A stretch of DNA of 64,000 nucleotides from Bradysia coprophila (lineage: Eukaryota; Arthropoda; Insecta; Diptera; Sciaridae): contig NW_023503496.1 of the NCBI RefSeq assembly GCF_014529535.1, positions 3,252,799 to 3,316,798 of the forward strand, read 5' to 3'. The notes under the pieces are model-generated. The model did no database searches. It had not been told where the DNA came from and saw only the letters and a program-made list of their open reading frames with translations. A program made the position numbers and the translations under genes. Shown here one piece after another: positions 9,686 to 22,020 of the stretch. Numbering within the stretch: position 1 is the stretch's first letter; the number at the start of each line of letters is the position of its first letter.

Positions 9686-12235
9686 GTGGTTTTGGGCGAT
9701 GAGATATTTTGGACATGGATGCCATTTCAAACGGCCTTGAAGATGATCTATTATCATTAACGAGAATATTGTAGACATCCCAAAGTTAGAAATTCTAGAT
9801 ATTCACGTCACGGAATTCTCAAAAGTGAAACTATTCTACGGCTGCATATATGCAACGTGAAGAATCTGCAGTGAAGATAGTGAGACTTTATTGAGTATTT
9901 CAGCTTTTTTTTCTCTCAAAGAGCGTTTCATGACTGTAGTGACTAACGCGTTAAACGTCTGAAGATATTGGCAAGATCCACAGATCAACAACAATCAACA
10001 AGTATGACTATTGTAACGTTGGTGACCTACAGTTAGTGTGGTCTTTGTAAGAGATTATTTTATCAAACACTAGACGAAACTTTGAACTGCAGAAGTAACA
10101 GATTTAATGGTTAGTTAACAGACGAATTCAGCACAGTCAATGGACTCGAAAGGGAAGCCTTAAGTACTTACCCTGATACAGACGGCTGTCATCGTGTCAT
10201 CTGTGACTCAACAACTGACTTACATCGTCTTATTTAACAAAAAAAAATGTTCGAAAATGATGAAGTAAAAGATTTGCAATCAATCTCGTGGAAGCAATAG
10301 CCGCTACAGTAAAACTGCTCATAGACGTGCTTGCCTTCTGTGAAAGGTTACTAAGATTTCGAAGGGGATGAAAATTCAAATAGCCAGATTGAGCCAGATT
10401 CTTAACAGCGATCACCCCCTCGTAAATTTGTAGCCTACGTTTGGGCGGGAAAATGTTCGTTTTTTGATGATTTCTCTGAACCAAAATCTTTGAAAACCAT
10501 TGAAGCACGCAAATGTGTTACGTTTAAAGGAAAAATTGGTTTGTGGGTGATAACTTAACTGTTTGGTGAGTCGTATCGTCCAGATTTTTTTTATTTTCTT
10601 TTTTTGTAAGTGAATGTCCATGTCAAAAATCGACTTCTACCTGTATTTTGAAGGTAAAAAGTCTATACACACGGTCAACGAAAATGATTTTGTCTGCGGG
10701 TTTGATTTTGCTCGCAGCCAGAGTGCATAACTCTTTCACAAAGCCACTAACAGTTTGAACTCTACAACTAGGACCTATTTGTCCAGGTACTTTCTTTCGC
10801 TATGAGTCCCAAAAAGACGGTAGTTCTAGCGTAATTCAGTCAGCTTTTACAACGAAGAGACCAACTTGGTGTCGGGATGAAGGCAGTGGTGTCACATGAG
10901 AAAAACAATTCTCGTTGGTGCGTTTCGAACAATTTGACTTTTCATGGACGGCAGGCCTTTCCAAGGCTGTACACTTTCGGGAAGTCACACAGATTGAGTT
11001 TGAATGGCGTGGTTTTAGTATGGAAAGTTGTGTGTCATCAGCGTATCATGTCCGGAGCGATAGCGGAGGACTTGACGCAGTCTAATTTCCAAAAAAAGAA
11101 CGAAGAAATTTTTTTGAGACGCGGCAACTATATATAGGCGAGAATTTAAGTTTCTTTCCTTTGGCCTGTATCACCACAAATCCTATTCTATCTTATTCGC
11201 GCTTCAAATACGAGCAAAACGAGCTATCACTCGATTATGTAACTTTAAAATTGCCGGAGATACATCGTTTTGAAGTTGGTCATTTTGATAGAAAATGCAC
11301 CAAATTAACGTTTTCCAAACAATCAAAATCTTTCAACTTACTCTGTATGTTTCTATCTGTCTATCTGTCTATCTATCGACGGTCGATCTCGGAAACTAGT
11401 CAGCCAATCTCCATGAAATTTTGCAGGAACCTCAGGGTGGGCATAAAAATGAAAATGTGATACGCCATTACCCCAGGAAAAACCAGAATTTTGTTTTATT
11501 GGCCTCGAAGTGGTTTCTGAGTGTGGTTTTCGAGGGTCGGGAACGCGTTTTCGGCTGTAGCTTAGCTGTATTGAAACCTACAGAGGCGTGTGACCCATCA
11601 AATGAAAGGTATTCGTAACACGATTCAAACAAAAAAATAATTAAAAAAATCGGGTCAGATTCGTTTGAGCTAGAGTGATTAGAGTGACCAAATTTTGAGC
11701 TACTCGAGCGTAGGATGAAAGGACTAATATTTTTTGGGTTATGAAAGATAGAGAGTTACTTTCTTCGGCAAAGCCTCAGAGTTTTACGAGTAGAACAGAG
11801 GGGCATATGTGAAAAATGTCGAAAGTTGGAAATGGGTGGGTCAATTATGTTTTTAGAGGTATTTCTTGAATGGTGGCAGATAGAGAGTTACTTTCTTCGG
11901 CAAAGTCTCAGAGTTTTACGAGTAGAAAAGAAGGGCATTTGCGAAAAATGTCGAAAGTTGGAAATGGGTGGGTCAATTGGGGTTTTGGAGATATTTCTTG
12001 AATGGTGGCAGATAGAGAATTACTTTCTTCGTCAAATTTTCGAATTTCGTCAAATTTTTGATTTTCGTTAAATTTCATCAAATTTTCGAATTTCGTCAAA
12101 TTTTAGAATTTCGTCAAATTTTAGAATTTCGTCAAATTTTCGAATTTCGTCAAATTTTCAAACTTTGCCAAATTTCCGAATTTTTGTTATAAACTGTTAT
12201 AAAAAGCAGTGTTCTAAAACTTCTAAAACGACTGA
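9686..12235. other. no gene seen; dispersed repeat copies
   Basis: Contains one inverted copy (about 10421-10556) of a repeat also found at 45828-45972 and 46797-46963. It also holds a relic of the CAAGGCTG MITE near 10970 and short tandem repetition of a GGTGGCAGATAGAGAGTTAC block at about 11730-12040. A run of AATTTCGTCAAATTTT repeats follows at about 12040-12180. No credible coding region. Confidence 0.5.
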
Positions 12236-12754
12236 TATCCCAACAAAAATCTCTTCGAGAAAAGTGTGACGCAGTCTTTGAAATACAATTTCTAAAATGA
12301 ATGATATCGCTAGAGTTGACGCTTTCAGCTTCGTTACGCAAAAATTAAATTTTACACCCAATTAGTTCAAACAAGCTGGCTTAGTTTTTCTCATCATCTG
12401 CCAAATAATTTTTACAAAAAAAAATTTTGACTGGAAACAACCAAAATTTTACCAAAAAAATCTGCGTCGCAAAGTGGCAAATGTTCAGGAACAGACCAGC
12501 AAGAAAATTTATCTGCCACATGCGACGCAGATTTTTTTGGTAAAATTTTGGTTGTTTCCAGTCTAATTTTTTTTGTAAAAATTATTTGGCAGATGATGAG
12601 AAAACCTAAGCCAGCTTGTTTGAACTAATTGGGTGTAAAATTTAATTTTTGCGTAACGAAGCTGAAAGCGTCAACTCTAGCGATATCATTCATTTTAGAA
12701 ATTGTATTTCAAAGACTGCGTCACACTTTTCTCGAAGAGATTTTTTTTGGGATC
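12236..12754. mobile_element. 519-bp palindromic foldback element
   Basis: A nearly perfect palindrome centred near 12495. The arms of about 240 bp run from ATATCCCAACAAAAATCTC to the matching GAGATTTTTTTTGGGAT. Internal marks are GTGTGACGCAGTC..GACTGCGTCACAC and GCGATATCATTCATT. The short loop lies at about 12485-12510. There is no ORF. Termini related to GTGACGCA join it to the 1816-1961 element. Confidence 0.85.
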
Positions 12755-13514
12755 AAAATATGTGTGAAATTCCTTGGAAAGGTCCTTCAACAGAAATTTG
12801 ACGATTGTTGACTGGCCTTCTTTCCTGTCTTTCAAAGAATAAACGTTTTTCATCATAGGTAGTGTAGTGGTTTGGTCTTAAACCGTGTATGGCCTAATGT
12901 GTGCATGCTTCCGTTCTAGTTCTCTAGTTCCAAAGAGAAAAAGTTTTTGGTTTTGGGTATAGTTTTGGTTAGAGAACAGTGTTGTCGATTCACTCCTTCG
13001 GGTTGTCGATTCACTCCTTTGGGGTGTTAGTGCGAACCAATTTTTTTGTGGGGGGAACGTAAAATCGAAATGCAAAACCAAACGCACCGTACAATCAGTT
13101 TAAATTTTCAAAGTTTTTTGTTTTATTTCTGTCAAAATCACTTATTGGCTTTTCAATCAAAAAAAAAACATTTTTTTTTCATTTTCCTTTGCTGTCGACA
13201 CGTCCATCCAAATCACAGACCCATCGACATTATAATTGCGGAACAATAAAAATGCGTACCGTTTTGTGTGTTGTTGGTTTACTTAATTTAATGTAGAAAA
13301 ACGAAGAAAGAAGAAGAAAAGTTCAATCCCCCCAAAAATCAAATCGAAACAAAACGTATGTGGAACGAAGAAAAAAGTTTTTTTTTGTTTTAAATTTTAA
13401 ATGGGTTCAACAGGGACACCTAACATACCACATGCGACACACACACACACATCCCGGTTTGGAAAAACTGCTTCCGGTTCGATTTTCCGTTAAATTTCCC
13501 CGTTCGTTCACATT
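12755..13514. other. 3' flank of SRm160; no separate gene seen
   Basis: AT-rich sequence that should hold the 3' UTR of the minus-strand SRm160 gene. Possible minus-strand polyadenylation signals (TTTATT on the plus strand) lie near 13121. A short (AC)n run is at about 13437-13452. Confidence 0.5.
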
Positions 13515-16500
13515 TTAGTCGGAACAGCTGTTTCGCTTTTTCATACTCTTCAAAGCACGCTCGCGCAACTGTCTCTCCAAGTCATCGTTCACCACGGTAA
13601 TCTCTTCATCATCACTGCTCGAACTGTCCACCGACCGGCGACTGCGCTTCTTGTCCTTGTGTTTCCTATGCTTCTTATGCTTCTTGTTGTGTTTCTTGTG
13701 CTTTTTGTGTTTCTTCTTTTTCCCATCGTCCGACTCGCTGGAACTGTCGTCGGAATCCTTTTTCGATTTTTTCTCCTTCTTCGCCTTTTTCTTCGACTTT
13801 GTCGTCACATCCGAATCCGACGACGAGGTGTCGGCATTCTTTTTCGCTTTCGCTTTGGTGGGTGGTTTGCGCGCCAATTGCTCCCGGTCGTCGTCCGACG
13901 AACTGGCCGATTTGGATCGACCTTTGTCCCGCTTTCGGTCCTTTTCCTTTTCGCGTTGCTTCTCTTTGGATGGCACAACATCGTTGGGCTTGGATCGTTT
14001 CGGTGGTGGAATTGCAGGGGCAGTGTTTGATGCTGATGGGGCTGATCTTTTACGGCTATCGTTCGGTTCATCAGACTTGGTGGCCGGCTGTTGCTTCCTG
14101 TTGTTCTCCACTTTCGTTCGGTCATTGAACTTTGATTTCGATGGTTTTTCCACCGGCTCGTCGTCGTCGTCACTCGAATCACTGGAAGAGTCTTTCTTCG
14201 AACGATCTTTGGTGTGTCGTCGTTGCTTGCTACGTCGATCACTATCATCATCGTCATCGTCCGATGAACTGGAACTGCTGTCACTGGATGAATAACTCTT
14301 CTTTCGTTGCTTGGACGTTGACACGGTCTTTGTTGCCTTTTTGATTGATGCTGCTGTACTATCGTCGCCAGATTTATTCACCGTTGCGGATTTGCCATCG
14401 CTTTTGTTGTTCGTAACTTGAACGGAAGCAACTTGTGAGACCTCTAGCTGAACACGTTCGTGGGCTTTCAAAAATGGAGACGGTGTTCTCGACAAACTCG
14501 TAGAGTATTGATCCGATCGGTACTTCTTCTTCTCGACCTTCGCCGACGATTTCTTTGGAGCCGCCGACTTTGAATTGCTTTCGTCCGCCTTGTCCCGACT
14601 CTTCGTTTCCTTCACCTTCTTTTCGACTTTTTCCGATTTTTTTGGTTTCTCCACACTCTTCTTCGCATCCAGTTCAATCACATCCACCGGCTTGCTCGGT
14701 TTAACTACCGTCGGACTGACGGAATGTTTACGATTACGCACATCTCGATCTTTCTCGCCACGTCGCCTGTCTCTCTCATCTTTCTCAAAGTTTCCACGAA
14801 CATCCGAACGCTCAACTGGCACCACCGGCTGAGCTGGACTAACATCACGATCTCGACGCTCTTCGGAATATCTTTCGGGTCGACCCATCTGTACGGCACG
14901 GTCTCTAGATCGACGATCGTCTCTGCGATCATCTCGTCGATCCAACTCACGATCGCGTGTTCTACGCTCGTCTCGCACATCACGGTCCCGTGACCGGCGA
15001 TCTTCCCGACCACTGCGATCAAAGTCACGATTGTTTCGATTGTCCGCACGGAAACTGTTGCGATCTCGGCTGAGACTGCGACGATTCCGTACTGGTGAGA
15101 ATCGCTGCGACTGCTGTCGGTATGGACTGCGACGGTAGTTGTCTCCACGATTGAAGCCAGTGTTACCACCTCTGCCGCTATTACGGCGATTCGGTGACCA
15201 GCCTCGTTTTGGATACCTTTTGAAACGGAAAACGGAAACCTCAGCCGTTGTCGTTGTGACATTTTGATTGTAAATCGCACTCACCTTTCCCAGTTGTCAC
15301 GTCGTGGGCTTCTTGACCTCTGTCTAGGCGACCGAGATCGATGACGTGACCGTGAACGGTTCCCTCGAACACGAGATCGTGAATTCGAGCGCCGATTCTG
15401 GTTGCCTCGTCGATTCGATCCACTGTCACGTGACGATTTGGCAGCCGGCTGTCGATCGGGAGATTCACTTTGGGATGAATCTTTATTGGTCCGATACTGA
15501 CGCTTCTTCTGGATGCTGTTTTCCGTCTTGTGGATCTCGAAGTCATCGAGTTTCTCTGCAAAGAAAAATTTCGTTCGTCGAGACTTTTCCCAAAAAAGTA
15601 AAGAAAATAATTTTCGCTACAAACCACGTCTGGGAGACGGTGAACGACTATCAGCCCGCGAACTACTGGAAGAAGATGACTTGCGACGTCTTCCTTTCGA
15701 AGATCTACGTCTGCCACTACTTCGACGCCTATCGACCGATGAAAGTGATCTTGACCGACTGGTTGAACGGGATGGCTTTCGAGTCTTTTTGACTGGACTC
15801 CTGCGGAAGCAAACAAAACGAATGAAAATCAAATAAAATCGTGCCGCTAGAGCCGAAACACTCACTTAGATATTGACCGACTAGTACTTTTATCACGTTT
15901 GGTTAAGCTAGGCTTATCCGCCGGAACTGGTGAAACCGATCGCGTCGACTTGGCTGCATTACTGTCGGCCATGGTCAATAATTTGGCCTGGATCTTAGTA
16001 ATGTCACCCGACGACGATTTCGTCCCATTTTGTTCGGAAGGAGAACGCTTACGTTGGCGCAATGGCGATCGCGATTTTATGCGCTTACCATCCTTGCGAT
16101 CAGGTGACGATCGACGATATCGAGATTCCGATTTCGGTGTAACGGAGCGACTCCTCGTTCGACGACGTGGTCGCGGAGACCGGCTGCTACGTCTTCGATC
16201 TGTGTCTCGACTCTTGTCCAGTGACCGTTGCCTTGATCTAGACGGAAGATCGCGAGACCTTCCTCCCCGGTCTTTGGGCGAACGATCTCGGTCTCTGGAT
16301 TTTCGTCTGGAACGCGATCGCTTCCGGTCTCTTGGCTTGTCGTTACGCTCTTTGGAACGGTCCGGCGATTTCTTACGATCTTTGGATTTAACGTCTTTCC
16401 TATCCTTTGACGGTGCTTTTGACGACCGTTGTTCCTTCGATTTTTCGACCGAACGTCCACGAGATTTTGGTCGTGGTGATCGGCCCGTCGAGCCTTTAAC

Positions 16501-18941
16501 GCGGTCCTTTGATCGATCGGTACGATCGACAGACTTTCTTTGTACCTTCGACTTGTCGGTTGAGTTTCTGGGGATTTCTTTGTCCTGTTTTTCCGGCGAT
16601 TTGCTAATGTTGTGCACACCGGCCGGTGACACTGATTTGGATTTGGATCGAGACGCTGGCCGTTCCTTCGATGTCGATATTCTGCCACGGTCTCGGGACT
16701 TGTCTATGTCGTTGTTCTCCTTGTCCAGTTTCATCTGTTCCAGCAATTTATTGTCCTCTTCTCGTTTCAGTATTTCGTCCTTCTTTTGCTGAATGAATTC
16801 GGATGGGATGCCCATGTCTGATTCTTGAGCGGACAGCAACAGTGCCCACAGTTCGTCCATGAATTGGCGCGCATTTTTACCGTTCAGGAAGCCGGTCATG
16901 TTGATCTGCATTTTCTTCGGACAGGGATACTGCAACAGAAATGAAAAATGTGCAAAATCCACACGATCACACCGAACTAACGAACACCAACCTTTTCCTC
17001 TTCCAATTGATTGTAAACAAATTCAACCACAACATCGTCTTCAATGTGCAGAATGTCCGTGATTTTCTTACTGATCCATGGCCGTAGTACGTCTAATTTC
17101 ACCTTGGACATATCAACCCGTTTGTTCAGGCAATCGCCGAATTTCATTTGCTTTAGCAATTTCTTTTCTTTGTCACTGAACCGAGTGTCCTGCTGTTGAT
17201 TCGTTCCCTGAAAGAAAGATGAGAAGACAATTTGAAATCACTCTACGCACGTAATGCCCAGCAAAATGCCTAAAGGCCTATTCAATTGAGTTTTAGGCTT
17301 GGGTATAGCAGCAATGAGTGATGGAAAAGACATGACAGCAGCACTACACCGTCTGCTGGTTCATCATTCTATGCAGCTACTTCTGCCATTTCAGATGAAA
17401 GAATTCGGGAAAAATTCCACCTTTCAGCTCGTGTGTCTCGATATAGTTCACTAAGAGGTCCAAAGGCCAGATTTCCATCAACAAGTCATTACGTGGCGTC
17501 AAAAGGGAAATCAGGTCAAACGCCCGACCGAGAATAATTTGGATCAGTTGTTGAGCGCCTGTTTTTAAAACGCGTCACCATCATAAGCACGACATAAGCC
17601 GAGAACACACGAGCAATTTTGCACTGATGGGATCGACGTTTGTGCTTCGTTTTCTATTGTAATCCGACATTCACCGCAGGTTAAACAATGGAAGCAATGA
17701 CAACATAATTGTCAATTACATCAACACAAGATTGCTCGTGTGTTTTCGGCCTCAGCGCCTTGCTACATTCTAATTCAATTAGTGGCTTAAATGTCAATAT
17801 CAGACTAAGTGGCAGTCTTCAGTTTTTCTATAGTTCCCAGCTGGAATCACCACCTCGTCCACTATTCTTTTGACATATCGTCAGGCAGAATTAGCCCATC
17901 TCGTTTGGACGCAATTATTGAAGAGGGATGCCTAATATCTGTCGTGTACGGAGCACTCCTTCTCGAAAACTTTGCGCAATGAAACTCGTAGAACCGTCGA
18001 AATGTTGATGGACAAACGTTTTGTCGCTTTTTTTATTATTTTCACCCACTGGGCGTCATTCGTAACTTGACAGTTTTTATGAGATTTTATACACTCAACT
18101 GTCAAGCTTCGAATATTTGGAGTTATGAACGCGTGATAATTGAGGTCCTGGGCAACGATTCTAATATTTTCGTAACTCCAAGTATTTGTAACTTGACTGT
18201 TGCGTGTATCCAATAAGAACTGTCAAGTTACGAATTCTTAAAGCTACGAACGCTACGAGAATCGACGCCCTGGACACCTATTTTCGAAACATTCGCAACT
18301 TTAAGAATTCATGACTTGACAGTTCTTATTGGGTTTTGCACTTGGGTAGTTGCGTATTCGTAACTTGACAGTTGTCACCTCAAAGCTAAGAGTGGTCCAT
18401 CCTTAAATTGACAATAATCGGCGCCAAGACTATCCTGAACTGTCGTTCGAAACGATTTAAAACATTTTTACGGGCATGGAAGTAATGCGATGTACTGGTA
18501 ACCTGGCTACCAGGGAATCTAGCTAATCAGTTCGAAATCAGTTTTCTTGTCTTTGGCTACCGGGAAGAAAACATCATTTTCCTGCCCGCATTTTCAATTG
18601 ACGTTCGTGGTCTCATAATACGTTTCTTGTCAGAATTTAGAGCAATTTGTTGAACTACATACGACACTTTGCGTTAATGGAAATCTAGCAACCGGTCTAA
18701 AACACGATCGACTTAATAGTATAAAAGTGACTACACGACATTCACTTTACTACTTCCATGTTGTTGTAGTGAATCGATAAAAATCCAACGATTCAATACT
18801 ACATGTCACCGGTGTTCGGCTAGACTCATAATCATTCCGTTTAACACTCAATAGGTCAAACGACACTCCAAACAAAACACAAACCGATTGTAGATAAAGA
18901 ATCAAAATCATTTTTCTCGTCACACTCACCGTAAACATCAT
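13515..18941 (-). CDS. SRm160: SRm160/SRRM1-like Ser/Arg repetitive matrix protein with PWI domain
   Basis: SRRM1/SRm160 is a nuclear co-activator of pre-mRNA splicing and exon-junction factor; its PWI domain binds nucleic acid. Coding exons on the minus strand: 18941-18930, 17207-16992, 16929-15866, 15800-15625, 15555-15285 and 15216-13515. They sum to 3441 nt, giving 1146 aa and TAA. Exon 1 holds only ATG ATG TTT ACG; its donor is GTGAGT. Residues ~20-125 form the PWI domain, with LRPWISKKITDIL at 45-57 and the helix YPCPKKMQINMTGFLNGKNA. The rest is RS/RD/KS-rich low complexity, with SRSPRRR-like blocks, a long Arg-Asp stretch in exon 6, and a Lys/His-rich and SSSSDDD-rich tail. The first intron is 1.7 kb and full of MITE-like repeats; the others are 61-84 bp. 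All exon phases agree, so the model is firm although made by eye. Confidence 0.93.
17595..17752. mobile_element. MITE in SRm160 intron 1 (GCCGAGAACACACGAGCAAT)
   Basis: Terminal inverted repeats of about 24 bp (GCCGAGAACACACGAGCAAT and ATTGCTCGTGTGTTTTCGGC) bound a ~155-bp segment without an ORF. It lies inside intron 1 of the SRm160 gene. Confidence 0.65.
18058..18375. repeat. paired hairpin repeats (AACTTGACAG family)
   Basis: Two adjacent imperfect hairpins in SRm160 intron 1 repeat AACTTGACAGTT and its complement several times. The second is bounded by AAGAACTGTCAAGTTACGAA and its complement. A single related copy (TCAAGTTACGAATTCTTAAA) is at about 54238-54290. Non-coding, probably MITE derived. 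Confidence 0.65.
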
Positions 18942-20986
18942 CTTTTCCACTGAATCTTGTTGGGTCTCCGGTTAATTTTATTGATTGCGACCTATACGAT
19001 TCGGATCGTAATGTTAGGCAATTTGTTCAATGATATCCGTTGGTAAAATCTTCCAATAAAGTGACAGAAATGCCGAAAAAATTTTTAAGCCACGACAAAA
19101 ACTATCGAAAAAAAAAGAAAATGTCGCACTCCGGTATACAGAAATAATGTGAACCAGTGGCAAAAGTGCCAAGGGAAGTTTTTTTTGTTGGCGCGCCCGA
19201 TTTTATTTTCGTTACAAAATTGATTGAACAGTTACGATAGTGAATGCGTCAAAATCACCGTACAAAACGATTCACGAAATTTTTCGCATCGTTTATTACA
19301 TTCTCTTTGCGTTCCTATCGCGATATCTGGAGCTCAGAAATTCGTGATCAATTTTCCGTCGGTGAAAAAATGTAATGGTGGAGCTGAGCGTCTTACTGTA
19401 TGTCACAATGTTTACGTCAAACGTTTCGTTACATGCAGCGACACCATTGTACCAGCTCATGCAGCCCAAGTTGGTTTTGTAAACAAGGTTACACAAGTAG
19501 ATGGCGGTAGTGATGAACCTATACGAACTATACCGACTATACCTACTTGCTGGAAAGGTAATTTAATTCAATAATGCAAAGTATATATATAAACACTGAT
19601 GCCTTTGGCACATTCGTCTCCACTCGTCTTTACAATCTTTCATACATTTTCACTTTTCGCAATATCTGCTTGACACTTTATCTGTCAAACAGTATGGAAA
19701 TTGGCAATATCGTGTTATCAGAACTCATCATGTGTCGCTAAGGCATAAACACTAAAAAAATTTATATCGCAAAAAAACCACTGAACCGCTCCAATTTTAC
19801 TACCATATTACTGGTATACAGTCAGGCGTGAAATGAAATTTTGACAGAAAATATATGGAAATGTCAATATTTCACTGCTAGCAAAAAGTGACAGATAATA
19901 TGTTGGCAAAGTTAGCACAACTCAAGGTTCAAATTCCGTTTATTTCTAATGATTCTCTAAACGAAGGTTTTAAGATTTATCACCATTAATCTTGAGTTTT
20001 GTGTGATATGCGAGTAGAGTTGTCAAAAACTCTCTTTAGTTGTCAAAAATCTGTTTAAACTTAAAATAACTGGTCTAAATTATATTTCCTTCTCTCTCAT
20101 CATAACAGTCTATATTTCAATATTGAGGACAACAACTTTACTTTCGGATAGTCACACTATACGTAAAATTCCTGATGTGTTAGTCGGCTACTTCACCGTT
20201 CATCCATCTTAAATCACTTTGAAATATTAGGCAAGATTGAGAAAACACTTTTTAAATATCTCACTGAACTCTGTATCAAGGCTGTAAACTTTGGGGTCAC
20301 GCAGATACAGATACGCGGGAAACACGGGTCACCACAGCTGACGATAAAATGGCGGATTTCATACAAAAATTCACCTACTTTGACGATTCTCGTCGTCGTA
20401 TCGATGTGTTGAATTTTTTTAATGTAAAATCTTCAGAAGAACACTGTGTGGCCCTGCCATACAATATGAATTTCATACACTATACTAAATATGACAATAT
20501 GACCAAAATACAATATTTCCATACATTTTGACAGAACCGTCACGATATAGAGTGTTATGATGAAAGAGAAGCATATACTTTCACAAGTACCCCAAGGCAA
20601 GTTATAATCGGTCGATCATAACACTCTATTGCCAACAAACTTCGTTTTGACGCTGTCAAAATACCACCTTATTCCTTTGTTTGCACACTGTTGACTAATT
20701 TCTGATTTCTAATTTCTAATTTCTGATTTTACAGTGCAAAGGCTACGTTGCATTTTTACCACCTTAATAAATGTAGTTTGGTCAGAGAGATGCTAATATG
20801 ACGACTCTCTCTGAGTTTGGTTGCTAGAGAGGGTATTGTACCAGCTGTTACATGTCAAAGTTTAAACAAATAAAATAACTATTCCGAAGTAAATTAATCT
20901 ACGAATATTGTTGTTTGCGACGGAGGACCGATCTCAGTAATAGAGTAAGGAATTTGTTCTCGTATTAATCGTTCGTCAAGCGAGTC
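18942..20986. other. intergenic, no firm gene
   Basis: Spacer between the SRm160 start (minus) and the MITE upstream of RpS4. The divergent promoter of SRm160 should lie just right of 18941. A worn copy of the CAAGGCTG MITE occupies about 20278-20460. A hairpin with TATAGAGTGTTATGAT and its complement lies at about 20548-20632. The open frame at 19224-19574 lacks recognisable protein features and is not called. Confidence 0.5.
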
Positions 20987-21321
20987 CAAAGTATACAAAC
21001 AATGAAGGTAATGCAAATCCACAGTTATACACGGATCCAAACTTTCAGGTGAATTTTAGCATGTTGCACACGTATTGAATTCGTTTGCGTCAAGTTGCAT
21101 CTAGTGGTGAATTTGGAACGATTTAGCGACGTTATGTTGCACACATATAAAATTCGTTTGCGTCAAGTTGTATTTAGTGGTGAATTGGAAGGATTTAGGG
21201 CCGTCATGTTGCACAAGTCTAAGTTAGACAACATGCGAAAATGAATTCACCTGAAAGTTTGTATCCGTAATTTCTCTGATCCGCTGAGGGTCTGCATTAC
21301 CTTCAGTGTTTATATACTTTG
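20987..21321. mobile_element. 335-bp MITE, hAT-like, copy 1
   Basis: Terminal inverted repeats of ~28 bp run CAAAGTATAcAAACAaTGAAGG.. and ..CCTTCAGTGTTTATATACTTTG. A subterminal inverted pair is AAACTTTCAGGTGAATT / AATTCACCTGAAAGTTT. It is flanked by the direct repeat AAGCGAGTC (20978-20986 and 21322-21330). A second copy lies at 35383-35710. The CAnnG ends and an 8-9 bp duplication suggest a hAT-type non-autonomous element. No ORF. Confidence 0.88.
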
Positions 21322-21330
21322 AAGCGAGTC

Positions 21331-22020
21331 GCTAACGGTCAGCAGTGGGTTTTGATTTTTAGAAGTTGGCACACATGCATTTATACATTTTACCGATTTT
21401 ACCCTCTGAAAACCCGTGCTTCCACCTAAGTAATAAACACATACTAAGCGAGCTAGACTTAATCTATTCCAGATGAATCAAAACAACGAAATATTTTGGT
21501 TCTTGAACGGATTATTTTGTTTTGGCTGAAGTGAAAAGAGGCTAGCGAAATTACACTCAAACAACGACAGTACTCGCTTAAAATAGCTGTCAACAATTCA
21601 GTAATATTGCTTTTGTGTATGATTGTGGCAGAGCCATAAACCAAAATAATCGCGAATGCTTTCATTATTGATTGCTTAGCATTTTGAAATTGGCAATCAC
21701 CAAACTTGTCTCACAAATGGTACGTTTCAAGTGACTGGAAACAATAATACAACGTTGAGACACTCAATTTTATCATTTTTTTTTATCAAAGCAATACAAC
21801 AGATCTATATCGTGTGGCAAGGGCGTTAAAAAAATCAAATCAAATTAAAAAGAAAAATTCAACGACCGCCACCTAGTTGTCATCTCTAACGCACACACGT
21901 GCTAGTGACATTTCAAGTGAAGTGAAGTTGATTGTGAATAGCAGCATGGCCGATTGTCAAACTTGACGTCTTCACCGTATCCGGATTCCATTATTTCTCC
22001 TTTTCTCTTTTGCTTTCAAG
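21331..22020 (+). promoter_or_regulatory. RpS4 upstream region with TOP-like leader
   Basis: The stretch just before the ATG, CTCCTTTTCTCTTTTGCTTT at 21998-22017, is a pyrimidine tract of the kind that starts ribosomal protein mRNAs (5' TOP). No TATA box is evident, as usual for such genes. Further upstream (21331-21900) I see no gene. Confidence 0.6.

Noticed and set aside
13651..14295. Long plus-strand frame rich in Phe, Leu and Ser
   Set aside because: It is the antisense shadow of the Ser/Arg/Lys-rich SRm160 exon 6.
15241..15816. 191-codon minus-strand frame across SRm160 exons 4-5
   Set aside because: It reads through introns in the wrong phase; the spliced frame gives continuous RS-rich protein.
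15899..16792. 297-codon plus-strand frame
   Set aside because: Antisense shadow of SRm160 exon 3.
19224..19574. 116-codon plus-strand frame
   Set aside because: No ATG in good context, no domain, and overlapping antisense frame; probably chance.
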